12,572 bases of DNA from Alistipes sp. (GTDB taxonomy: Bacteria; Bacteroidota; Bacteroidia; Bacteroidales; Rikenellaceae). Numbering within the stretch: position 1 is the first letter of the stretch; every line of letters begins with the position of its first letter. Location of the stretch: the NCBI GenBank assembly GCA_020026395.1, contig JAHHQM010000022.1, positions 1 to 12,572 of the forward strand, read 5' to 3'. The notes beneath the pieces are model-generated. The model did not search any database and was not told the DNA's origin. It saw only the letters and a list, made by a program, of their open reading frames with translations. This document shows positions 4,869 to 12,572 of this stretch, one piece after another. The position numbers were made by a program, and so were the translations under genes.

Positions 4869-4947
4869 TAGCGGGATAATAGAAAACCTGCATTTTTTAG
4901 GAGCGTAACCCGCCAGAATTACACTTCAACATAATTTGGATTATAGG

Positions 4948-7900
4948 ATGTCCACACCAAAAACACAACAGAGAATTAGCTTTTCGACAGTAAAGAATCG
5001 GGTACCCTACCCCGATCTGCTGGAGATTCAGCTTAAATCATTTCGGGACTTTTTCCAGATGGACACCACAGCCGAAAATCGTAAACACGAGGGGCTGTAT
5101 AAAGTTTTTCAGGAGAATTTCCCCATCACGGATACTCGAAACAACTTCGTTCTCGAGTTCATCGACTACTATATCGACCCGCCACGTTACTCGATTGAGG
5201 AGTGTCTGCAACGCGGTTTGACGTACAGCGTCCCCCTCAAGGCCAAGCTGAAACTCTATTGCACGGATACCGAGCATGAGGATTTCGGCGTTGTGGTTCA
5301 GAACGTGTACTTCGGTACGATTCCCTATATGACCGAACGTGGTACGTTCGTCATCAACGGTGCTGAGCGTGTCATCGTTTCTCAGCTGCACCGTTCTCCC
5401 GGTGTCTTCTTCGGACAGAGCATGCATACCAACGGCACCAAACTCTACTCTGCTCGTATCATTCCTTTCAAGGGTTCATGGATCGAATTTGCCACGGACA
5501 TCAACAACGTGATGTATGCCTACATCGACCGTAAGAAGAAGTTGCCCGTGACGACCCTTCTGCGTGCCATCGGCTACGAGTCCGATCAGCAGATCCTTGA
5601 GATTTTCGACCTGGCCGACGAGGTGAAGGTCACCAAATCGAACCTGAAGAAAGCCGTAGGTCGCAAACTGGCTGCACGTGTACTTTCGTCGTGGATCGAG
5701 GACTTCGTGGATGAGGATACGGGTGAGGTGGTTTCCATCGAGCGTAACAACGTCATCGTAAACCGCGAGACGGTACTCGAAGAGGAGCACATCGACCAGA
5801 TCATCGAAAGCGGTGCCAAGACCATCCTCCTGCACAAGGAGAACCAGTCGGGCATCGACTATTCCATTATTTATAATACGTTGCAGAAGGATACCTGCAA
5901 CTCCGAAACCGAAGCCGTCGTATTTATCTACAGACAATTGCGCGCTTCGGAGCCGCCCGATGAGGCAACAGCCCGTGACGTAATCGACAAGTTGTTCTTC
6001 TCGGACAAGCGTTACGATTTGGGTGACGTGGGTCGTTACCGCATCAACAAGAAGCTGAATCTGGACATCGATCCGACGATTCGCACCTTGACGCGTGAGG
6101 ACATCATCGCCATCATTAAATATTTGATCCAACTGATCAACTCGAAAGCCGAGGTCGATGATATCGACCACTTGTCGAACCGTCGTGTAAGAACGGTCGG
6201 CGAGCAGCTTTCGAACCAGTTCTCGGTTGGTTTCGTACGTATGGCACGTACGATTCGTGAGCGTATGAACGTGCGCGACAACGAGACCTTCACGCCGGTC
6301 GACCTGATCAACGCCAAGACGCTGTCTTCGGTGATCAACTCGTTCTTCGGCACCTCGCAGCTGTCGCAGTTCATGGACCAGATCAACCCGCTGGCCGAAA
6401 TCACCCACAAACGTCGTCTGTCGGCTCTGGGCCCCGGCGGTTTGTCGCGTGACCGTGCCGGTTTCGAGGTTCGAGACGTTCACTACACGCACTACGGTCG
6501 TCTCTGCCCGATCGAGAGCCCTGAGGGCCCGAACATCGGTCTGATTTCGTCGTTGTGTGTTTACGCCAAGATTTCCCCGATGGGATTCATCGAGACTCCC
6601 TACCGTAAGGTGGAGAACGGTGTCATTGATATGGACAACTCGCACATCCACTACTACTCGGCCGAAGAGGAGGAGGGACAGATCGTTGCCCAGTCGAATA
6701 TGCCGATCGACGACGAGGGCCACTTCCTCGAACCGGATCGTATCCAGACGCGTCAGGGTGCCGACTTCCCCGTGGTAACGGATAAGGAGGTAACGCTGAT
6801 GGACGTTGCGCCGAACCAGATTGCGTCGATTGCGGCAAGTTTGATCCCCTTCCTGGAGCATGATGATGCCAACCGTGCGTTGATGGGTTCGAACATGATG
6901 CGTCAGGCAGTACCTTTGGTAACCTGCGAGTCGCCTATTGTAGGTACCGGTATCGAGAAGGATATGATGATTGACAGCCGTATCCAGGTCATTGCCGAGG
7001 GCGATGGTGAGGTGGTATTTGCCGATGCTACTCAGATTCAAGTGAAGTACGAGCGTACCGAAGACGAGATCCTCGCTTCGTTCGCGCCGGAGGTGACTAC
7101 ATACACCCTGCCGCGTTACCGCCGTACCAACCAGAATACTTCGGTTACGCTGAAGCCTGCCGTATTGACCGGCGAGCACGTAACCAAGGGACAGATCCTT
7201 ACGGAAGGCTACTCGACGCAGGGCGGCGAGTTGGCACTGGGACGTAACCTGAAGGTGGCATTCATGCCGTGGAAGGGTTACAACTTCGAGGATGCTATCG
7301 TGATCTCGGAGCGTATCCAGCGTGAGGATATCTTCACTTCGGTACACGTTGACGAGTACATCATGGAGGTGCGTGACACCAAGCGCGGTGTCGAGGAGCT
7401 CACCTCGGATATTCCCAACGTATCGGAGGAGGCCACCAAGAACCTCGACTCGAACGGTATTATCCGTGTGGGTGCCGTGGTTGATCCGGGTGACATCATG
7501 ATCGGTAAGATCACCCCGAAGGGTGAGAGCGATCCTTCGCCTGAGGAGAAACTCTTGCGTGCGATCTTCGGTGACAAGGCCGGTGACGTGAAGGATGCCT
7601 CGTTGAAGGCTCAGCCGTCGCTGCACGGTGTCGTAATCGGCACTACGTTGTACAGCCGCGTCAGCAAGGAGAACAAGAAGGGTCGCGCCGCAGAGAAGGC
7701 CCAGATGGAGAAGCTCGACGAGAAGTTCGCAAGCCAGATCAACGATCTGACGAAGATCCTGGTCGAGAAGTTGTGGAAGTTGCTCGGCGGTATGACCGCA
7801 ACGGCAGCCGTAACCGATTACTTCGGTGCAGAGTTCTATCCGGCAGGTACCCGTTTTTCGGTTGCCATGCTTGAGGATCTGGCCACCAAGTCGCTCGAAG

Positions 7901-8811
7901 AGAAGACCGGCGTGCTGATGGGTTATCTGAACCTCGGCTCGACGAACTGGACGGGTGATGCGCGTGTGGACAAGCTGATCGAAACGACGATTAACAACTA
8001 CACGATCGAGTGGAAGAAGGCCGATGCCGCCATCAAGCGTGAGAAATACAACGCTACGAACGGCGACGAGCTCCCGCAGACGGGTGTGATCCAGATGGCC
8101 AAGGTTTACCTGGCGAAGAAACGTAAACTGAAGGTCGGTGATAAGATGGCAGGTCGTCACGGTAACAAGGGTATCGTTGCCCGCGTGGTGCGTGATGAGG
8201 ATATGCCTTTCTTGGAAGACGGTACGATTGTCGATATCTGTCTGAACCCTCTGGGTGTGCCTTCGCGTATGAACCTCGGTCAGATCTACGAGACCGTCCT
8301 CGGTTGGGCAGGTCGCGAGTTGGGTCTGAAGTTCGCAACGCCTATCTTCGACGGTGCGTCGCTTGACCAGATCAACGACTACACGGCCAAGGCAGGTCTG
8401 CCGCACAGCGGTTGCTGCTATCTGTACGATGGTGGCACGGGTGAGCGTTTCGACCAGCCCGCAACGGTCGGTGTGATCTACATGCTGAAGCTGGGTCACA
8501 TGATCGACGATAAGATGCACGCACGTTCGATCGGTCCGTACTCTCTGATTACACAGCAGCCGCTCGGTGGTAAAGCACAGTTCGGTGGTCAGCGTTTCGG
8601 TGAGATGGAGGTTTGGGCACTTGAAGGTTTCGGTGCCGCCCACATCCTGCGCGAGATCCTGACAATCAAGTCCGATGATGTGATGGGCCGTGCGAAGGCT
8701 TACGAAGCAATCGTCAAGGGTGAAAATCTGCCGACTCCGGGTATCCCCGAAGCCATGAACGTATTGCTGCACGAACTTCGCGGATTGGCTTTGTCGGTCA
8801 AACTTGAGTAA
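4948..8811 (+). CDS. rpoB: DNA-directed RNA polymerase subunit beta
   Basis: RpoB is the second largest subunit of the core RNA polymerase; it forms one jaw of the enzyme and part of the active centre, and carries the rifampicin pocket. From ATG 4948 the product has 1287 residues, normal for Bacteroidota (E. coli has 1342). An in-frame TTG at 4936 would add four residues; I reject it because MSTPKTQQRISFS resembles relatives. The rifampicin region starts near GTSQLSQFMDQ and has Asp477, His487 and Ser492 where E. coli has Asp516, His526 and Ser531, so the main resistance positions are wild type. FEDAIVISE near 780 contains the Glu781/Asp782 pair of the active site, and KVGDKMAGRHGNKG holds Lys1066 and Lys1074, matching E. 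coli Lys1065/1073. The C-terminus GGQRFGEMEVWALE contacts RpoC. It follows a highly structured 244-nt gap and precedes rpoC by 37 nt. Confidence 0.99.
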   Translation: MSTPKTQQRISFSTVKNRVPYPDLLEIQLKSFRDFFQMDTTAENRKHEGLYKVFQENFPITDTRNNFVLEFIDYYIDPPRYSIEECLQRGLTYSVPLKAKLKLYCTDTEHEDFGVVVQNVYFGTIPYMTERGTFVINGAERVIVSQLHRSPGVFFGQSMHTNGTKLYSARIIPFKGSWIEFATDINNVMYAYIDRKKKLPVTTLLRAIGYESDQQILEIFDLADEVKVTKSNLKKAVGRKLAARVLSSWIEDFVDEDTGEVVSIERNNVIVNRETVLEEEHIDQIIESGAKTILLHKENQSGIDYSIIYNTLQKDTCNSETEAVVFIYRQLRASEPPDEATARDVIDKLFFSDKRYDLGDVGRYRINKKLNLDIDPTIRTLTREDIIAIIKYLIQLINSKAEVDDIDHLSNRRVRTVGEQLSNQFSVGFVRMARTIRERMNVRDNETFTPVDLINAKTLSSVINSFFGTSQLSQFMDQINPLAEITHKRRLSALGPGGLSRDRAGFEVRDVHYTHYGRLCPIESPEGPNIGLISSLCVYAKISPMGFIETPYRKVENGVIDMDNSHIHYYSAEEEEGQIVAQSNMPIDDEGHFLEPDRIQTRQGADFPVVTDKEVTLMDVAPNQIASIAASLIPFLEHDDANRALMGSNMMRQAVPLVTCESPIVGTGIEKDMMIDSRIQVIAEGDGEVVFADATQIQVKYERTEDEILASFAPEVTTYTLPRYRRTNQNTSVTLKPAVLTGEHVTKGQILTEGYSTQGGELALGRNLKVAFMPWKGYNFEDAIVISERIQREDIFTSVHVDEYIMEVRDTKRGVEELTSDIPNVSEEATKNLDSNGIIRVGAVVDPGDIMIGKITPKGESDPSPEEKLLRAIFGDKAGDVKDASLKAQPSLHGVVIGTTLYSRVSKENKKGRAAEKAQMEKLDEKFASQINDLTKILVEKLWKLLGGMTATAAVTDYFGAEFYPAGTRFSVAMLEDLATKSLEEKTGVLMGYLNLGSTNWTGDARVDKLIETTINNYTIEWKKADAAIKREKYNATNGDELPQTGVIQMAKVYLAKKRKLKVGDKMAGRHGNKGIVARVVRDEDMPFLEDGTIVDICLNPLGVPSRMNLGQIYETVLGWAGRELGLKFATPIFDGASLDQINDYTAKAGLPHSGCCYLYDGGTGERFDQPATVGVIYMLKLGHMIDDKMHARSIGPYSLITQQPLGGKAQFGGQRFGEMEVWALEGFGAAHILREILTIKSDDVMGRAKAYEAIVKGENLPTPGIPEAMNVLLHELRGLALSVKLE

Positions 8812-8848
8812 GGTCTTATATTGAGGAAAAAGAAAAACGATAACGAAT

Positions 8849-11800
8849 ATGTCAATTTCCAAAGACAATAAAGTAAACAACGGTTACAGCCGTATTTCGA
8901 TAGGCTTGGCATCTCCCGACGAGATCCTTGCCCAATCGAGCGGTGAGGTGCTCAAGCCGGAAACCATCAACTACCGTACCTATAAGCCCGAGCGCGACGG
9001 TTTGTTCTGCGAGCGCATCTTCGGCCCGGTAAAGGACTATGAGTGCCACTGCGGTAAGTACAAGCGTATCCGTTACAAGGGTATCGTCTGCGACCGATGC
9101 GGTGTGGAGGTGACCGAGAAGAAAGTACGTCGTGAGCGTATGGGACACATCTCGCTGGTGGTTCCCGTGGTTCACATCTGGTACTTCCGTTCGCTGCCTT
9201 CGAAGATCGGTTACCTGTTGGGTATTCCGTCGAAGAAGCTCGAGGCGATCATCTACTACGAGCGTTACGTCGTCATCAACCCGGGTCTGGCTTCGGAGCA
9301 GGGCATCGAGCGTCTGGCCACTCTTTCCGAGAAGGAGTATCTGGACGTGATCAACGCACTGCCGAAGGGCAACCAGCAGCTCGAGGACGGTAATCCCGAC
9401 AAGTTCGTGGCTCAGATGGGTGCCGAGGCAATCTACACCCTGCTCAAGGAGGTGGATCTCGACTCGATGTCGTACGCATTGCGCCACAAGGCAATGTCGG
9501 AGACCTCGCAGCAGCGTAAGGCCGAGGCTTTGAAGTGCCTGAACGTCGTAGAGTCGTTCCGCGCATCGAAGGGCAAGAACAAACCCGAATGGATGGTTTT
9601 GAGCGTGATCCCCGTGATCCCGCCCGAACTGCGTCCTCTGGTGCCGCTCGACGGCGGTCGTTTCGCAACGTCGGATTTGAACGACCTCTATCGTCGTGTC
9701 ATCATCCGTAACAACCGTCTGAAGCGACTCATCGAGATCAAGGCTCCCGAGGTGATTCTCCGCAACGAGAAGCGTATGTTGCAGGAGGCTGTCGACTCGC
9801 TGTTCGACAACTCGAGAAAGTCCAACGCCGTGAAGAACGAGTCGAACCGACCTCTGAAATCACTTTCGGATTCGCTGAAGGGTAAGCAGGGGCGTTTCCG
9901 TCAGAACCTGCTCGGTAAGCGTGTCGACTACTCGGCACGTTCGGTTATCGTCGTAGGTCCCGAGCTGAAGATGCACGAGATGGGTATTCCCAAGGATATG
10001 GCGGCCGAGTTGTACAAGCCGTTCGTTATCCGCAAGCTCATCGAGCGCGGCATCGTCAAGACCGTGAAGTCGGCCAAGAAGATTATCGACCGCCGCGACC
10101 CCGTTATCTGGGGCATTCTCGAGAATGTCATCAAGGGTCACCCCGTGTTGATGAACCGTGCGCCGACCCTGCACCGTCTGGGTATCCAGGCCTTCCAGCC
10201 CAAGCTTATCGAGGGTAAGGCCATGCAGCTGCACCCGTTGGCATGTACGGCGTTCAACGCCGACTTCGACGGTGACCAGATGGCGGTCCACCTGCCGCTG
10301 GGCAACGCCGCCATTCTGGAGGCACAGTTGCTGATGCTGGGTTCTCACAACGTCTTGAACCCTGCCAACGGTGCGCCTATCACCGTGCCTTCGCAGGATA
10401 TGGTCCTCGGTCTCTACTACATCACCAAGCCCCGCAAGGGTGTCAAGGGTGAGGGTCAGGTCTTCTACGGCCCCGAGGAGGTGATCATCGCCTACAACGA
10501 GGGCAAGGTCGACATTCACGCAACGGTGAAGTGTCTGGTCGAAGACCTCGACGAGCAGGGCAATCTGGCTACCGTGTTGAAGGAGACCACCGTAGGTCGT
10601 ATCCTCTTCAACCAGGTTGTTCCCAAGGAGGTGGGTTACATCAACGAGGTGCTGACCAAGCGTTCGTTGCGTGACATCATCGCCAACGTCATGAAGAAGG
10701 CCGGTGCCGACAAGGTGGCCAACTTCCTGGACGATATCAAGAATATGGGTTACCGTATGGCATTCCGCGGCGGTCTGTCGTTTAACCTCGACGCCGTGAT
10801 TATCCCCGAGGAGAAGCAGAAGCTGGTTCAAGAGGGTTACGAGCGCGCCGATGCCATTATGGACGACTATAACATGGGTCTTATCACCAACAACGAGCGT
10901 TACAACCAGATTATCGACGTTTGGACCAACATCAACACCAAGTTGACCAAGGCCGTGATCGAGACCCTGGTCAAGGACGACGAGGGATTCAACCCCGTTT
11001 ACATGATGTTGGATTCTGGTGCCCGTGGTTCGAAGGAGCAGATTCGTCAGCTGAGCGGTATGCGTGGTCTGATGGCGAAGCCCCAGAAGTCGGGTGTCGA
11101 GGGTGGCCAGCAGGTCATCGAGAACCCCATTCTCTCGAACTTCAAGGAGGGTCTTTCGGTGTTGGAGTACTTTATCTCTACCCACGGTGCGCGTAAGGGT
11201 CTTGCCGATACCGCGCTGAAGACCGCCGACGCAGGTTACCTGACCCGTCGTCTGGTCGATGTGGCTCAGGACGTCATCATCAACGAGGAGGATTGCGGTA
11301 CATTGCGTGGTCTGACGGCTACGGCCATCAAGCGCAACGACGATGTGGTTCAGACCCTCTACGACCGTATCCTGGGTCGTGTGGCACTGAACGACGTTAT
11401 CCACCCCCTGACCGGTGAAGTGATGTGCAAGGCCGGTGACGAGATTACCGAGGCGATTGCCGAGGCCATCGAGAAGTCGCCGTTGGAGTCTGTCGAGATT
11501 CGTTCGGTGCTGACCTGCGAATCGCGTCACGGTGTCTGCGCCAAGTGTTACGGCCGCAACCTTGCCACTGCCCGCATGGTACAGAAGGGCGAGGTGGTCG
11601 GTGTCATCGCCGCACAGTCGATTGGTGAGCCCGGTACTCAGCTGACACTGCGTACATTCCACGTCGGTGGTGTGGCCGGTGGTTCGGCTGTCGAGACCAA
11701 TGTGGTTTCGAAGTACGAGGGTCGTCTCGAAATCGACGAGTTGCGTACCATCAAGAGCAAGAACGCTGCCGGTGAGGCAATCAACATCGTGATTTCGCGT

Positions 11801-12572
11801 CAGTCGGAGTTCCGTATCGTTGATCCCAAGACCGAGATTGTACTCTATACCCACAACCTTCCCTACGGTACCATTCTCTACAAGGAGGACGACAGCGAGG
11901 TGAAGAAGGGCGACCTGATCTGCGAGTGGGATCCCTACAACGCAGTTATCATCTCGGAGTACGAGGGTAAGGTGGCCTACGAGAGCATCATCGAGGGTGT
12001 CACCTTCCGTGAGGAGCGCGACGAGCAGACCGGTCTTTCGGAGAAGGTCGTTATTGAGTCGAAGGACAAGACCAAGGCTCCTGTCATCCGAATCCTCAAT
12101 AAGGAGGGCGATGAGGTGAAGCAGTACAACCTGCCTGTGGGCGCACACGTGGTGGTGAAGGACAACGCCAAGATCAAGGCTGGCGATATCCTCATCAAGA
12201 TTCCCCGTGCGGTCGGCAAGTCGGGCGGCGATATCACCGGTGGTCTTCCCCGTGTTACCGAGCTGTTCGAGGCTCGTAACCCGTCGAACCCCGCCGTTGT
12301 ATCGGAAATCGACGGTGAAATCACCTTCGGCAAGATTAAGCGCGGTAACCGCGAGATTGTCGTTACCTCGAAGCAGGGCGACCAGAAGCGTTACCTCGTA
12401 CCTCTGTCGCGTCAGATTGTCGTTCAGGAGAACGACTATGTGAAGGCCGGCGAGGCACTCTCCGACGGTGCCATCACCCCGATGGATATCCTCAATATCC
12501 TCGGTCCTACCAAGGTCCAGGAGTACATCGTCAACGAGGTACAGGAGGTTTACCGTATGCAGGGTGTGAAGA
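8849..12572 (+). CDS. rpoC: DNA-directed RNA polymerase subunit beta' (5' part)
   Basis: RpoC is the largest core polymerase subunit and holds the catalytic Mg site. About 1241 codons are present and the frame is open to the right edge; relatives have roughly 1400-1450 residues, so the C-terminal part is missing from the window. Seen in order: the N-terminal zinc-binding cysteines Cys66, Cys68, Cys81 and Cys84; the active-site motif NADFDGD at 470-476 with Asp472, Asp474 and Asp476; the bridge helix starting at GARGSKEQIRQLSGMRGLM (about 724-742); the second zinc site Cys816, Cys890, Cys897 and Cys900; and the trigger loop GTQLTLRTFH ending at His938. E. coli has Met932 where this protein has Leu934. 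The ATG at 8849 has A at -3, -6, -12 and -13 and no Shine-Dalgarno sequence at a useful distance. It is cotranscribed with rpoB. Confidence 0.99.
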   Translation, partial: MSISKDNKVNNGYSRISIGLASPDEILAQSSGEVLKPETINYRTYKPERDGLFCERIFGPVKDYECHCGKYKRIRYKGIVCDRCGVEVTEKKVRRERMGHISLVVPVVHIWYFRSLPSKIGYLLGIPSKKLEAIIYYERYVVINPGLASEQGIERLATLSEKEYLDVINALPKGNQQLEDGNPDKFVAQMGAEAIYTLLKEVDLDSMSYALRHKAMSETSQQRKAEALKCLNVVESFRASKGKNKPEWMVLSVIPVIPPELRPLVPLDGGRFATSDLNDLYRRVIIRNNRLKRLIEIKAPEVILRNEKRMLQEAVDSLFDNSRKSNAVKNESNRPLKSLSDSLKGKQGRFRQNLLGKRVDYSARSVIVVGPELKMHEMGIPKDMAAELYKPFVIRKLIERGIVKTVKSAKKIIDRRDPVIWGILENVIKGHPVLMNRAPTLHRLGIQAFQPKLIEGKAMQLHPLACTAFNADFDGDQMAVHLPLGNAAILEAQLLMLGSHNVLNPANGAPITVPSQDMVLGLYYITKPRKGVKGEGQVFYGPEEVIIAYNEGKVDIHATVKCLVEDLDEQGNLATVLKETTVGRILFNQVVPKEVGYINEVLTKRSLRDIIANVMKKAGADKVANFLDDIKNMGYRMAFRGGLSFNLDAVIIPEEKQKLVQEGYERADAIMDDYNMGLITNNERYNQIIDVWTNINTKLTKAVIETLVKDDEGFNPVYMMLDSGARGSKEQIRQLSGMRGLMAKPQKSGVEGGQQVIENPILSNFKEGLSVLEYFISTHGARKGLADTALKTADAGYLTRRLVDVAQDVIINEEDCGTLRGLTATAIKRNDDVVQTLYDRILGRVALNDVIHPLTGEVMCKAGDEITEAIAEAIEKSPLESVEIRSVLTCESRHGVCAKCYGRNLATARMVQKGEVVGVIAAQSIGEPGTQLTLRTFHVGGVAGGSAVETNVVSKYEGRLEIDELRTIKSKNAAGEAINIVISRQSEFRIVDPKTEIVLYTHNLPYGTILYKEDDSEVKKGDLICEWDPYNAVIISEYEGKVAYESIIEGVTFREERDEQTGLSEKVVIESKDKTKAPVIRILNKEGDEVKQYNLPVGAHVVVKDNAKIKAGDILIKIPRAVGKSGGDITGGLPRVTELFEARNPSNPAVVSEIDGEITFGKIKRGNREIVVTSKQGDQKRYLVPLSRQIVVQENDYVKAGEALSDGAITPMDILNILGPTKVQEYIVNEVQEVYRMQGVK

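Noticed and set aside
4817..4880. Candidate promoters for rpoB inside the rplL-rpoB gap (GATCTTTG at 4817-4824; GATAAT at 4875-4880)
   Set aside because: Neither has an upstream partner element at the right spacing, and the first is explained by the stem 4781-4826. A start site here cannot be excluded without mapping.
4936..4947. TTG at 4936 as an alternative rpoB start
   Set aside because: It adds only four residues with no conserved sequence, and the ATG at 4948 gives the family-like N-terminus.
5476..8880. Minus-strand open frame of 1134 codons opposite rpoB
   Set aside because: It is an antisense shadow. The sense gene's codon bias avoids TTA, CTA and TCA in the relevant frame, so few antisense stops arise. 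The translation is rich in His, Arg, Thr, Val and Leu with no recognisable domain.
9860..12148. Minus-strand open frame of 762 codons opposite rpoC
   Set aside because: It has the same cause as the frame opposite rpoB and a similar low-complexity His/Leu/Thr/Val composition, with no recognisable protein family.
1..12572. Mobile elements, CRISPR arrays, defence or biosynthetic systems
   Set aside because: Every long plus-strand frame is a universal translation or transcription gene in conserved order. No transposase, integrase, spacer-repeat pattern or foreign composition is visible.

Overview
The window is a core housekeeping locus of a Bacteroidota bacterium, transcribed entirely on the + strand. 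It runs: tRNA-Thr (3' part) - tRNA-Tyr - tRNA-Gly - tuf - tRNA-Trp - secE - nusG - rplK - rplA - rplJ - rplL - rpoB - rpoC (5' part). The protein sequences look like the order Bacteroidales. The RpoB N-terminus, the roughly 50% or higher GC of the highly expressed genes and the tRNA-tuf-tRNA-Trp-secE order suggest an Alistipes/Rikenellaceae-like organism. The phylum is secure; the genus is a guess from memory of the family.

Bases 1-477 hold three tRNA genes and the tuf leader. EF-Tu (478-1665) is followed by a strong 9-bp hairpin and, five bases later, by tRNA-Trp. Then come secE and nusG, the L11/L1/L10/L7-L12 ribosomal protein genes with short gaps (8-41 nt), and the two large RNA polymerase subunits. 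rpoC runs off the right edge after about 1241 codons. The products cooperate: EF-Tu delivers aminoacyl-tRNA to the ribosome. L10/L12 form the stalk and L11 the stalk base, which together recruit translation factors; L1 forms the separate L1 stalk that helps move deacylated tRNA. RpoB and RpoC form the RNA polymerase catalytic core, and NusG binds that polymerase. SecE belongs to the protein-export channel and is encoded beside nusG by conserved synteny.

The most interesting non-coding stretch is the 244-nt rplL-rpoB intergenic region plus the last bases of rplL. It is packed with consecutive inverted repeats: a 7-bp hairpin over the rplL stop codon, a 17-bp attenuator-like stem with A-run/T-run flanks, a 13-bp stem with a repeated CCGAT that allows an alternative fold, and a stem capped by a GCAA tetraloop. 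It probably sets the ratio of ribosomal protein to RNA polymerase expression, in the same place where E. coli has its rplL-rpoB attenuator. I see no mobile element, CRISPR array, phage gene or novel protein system. All protein genes are complete and canonical apart from the edge truncation of rpoC.
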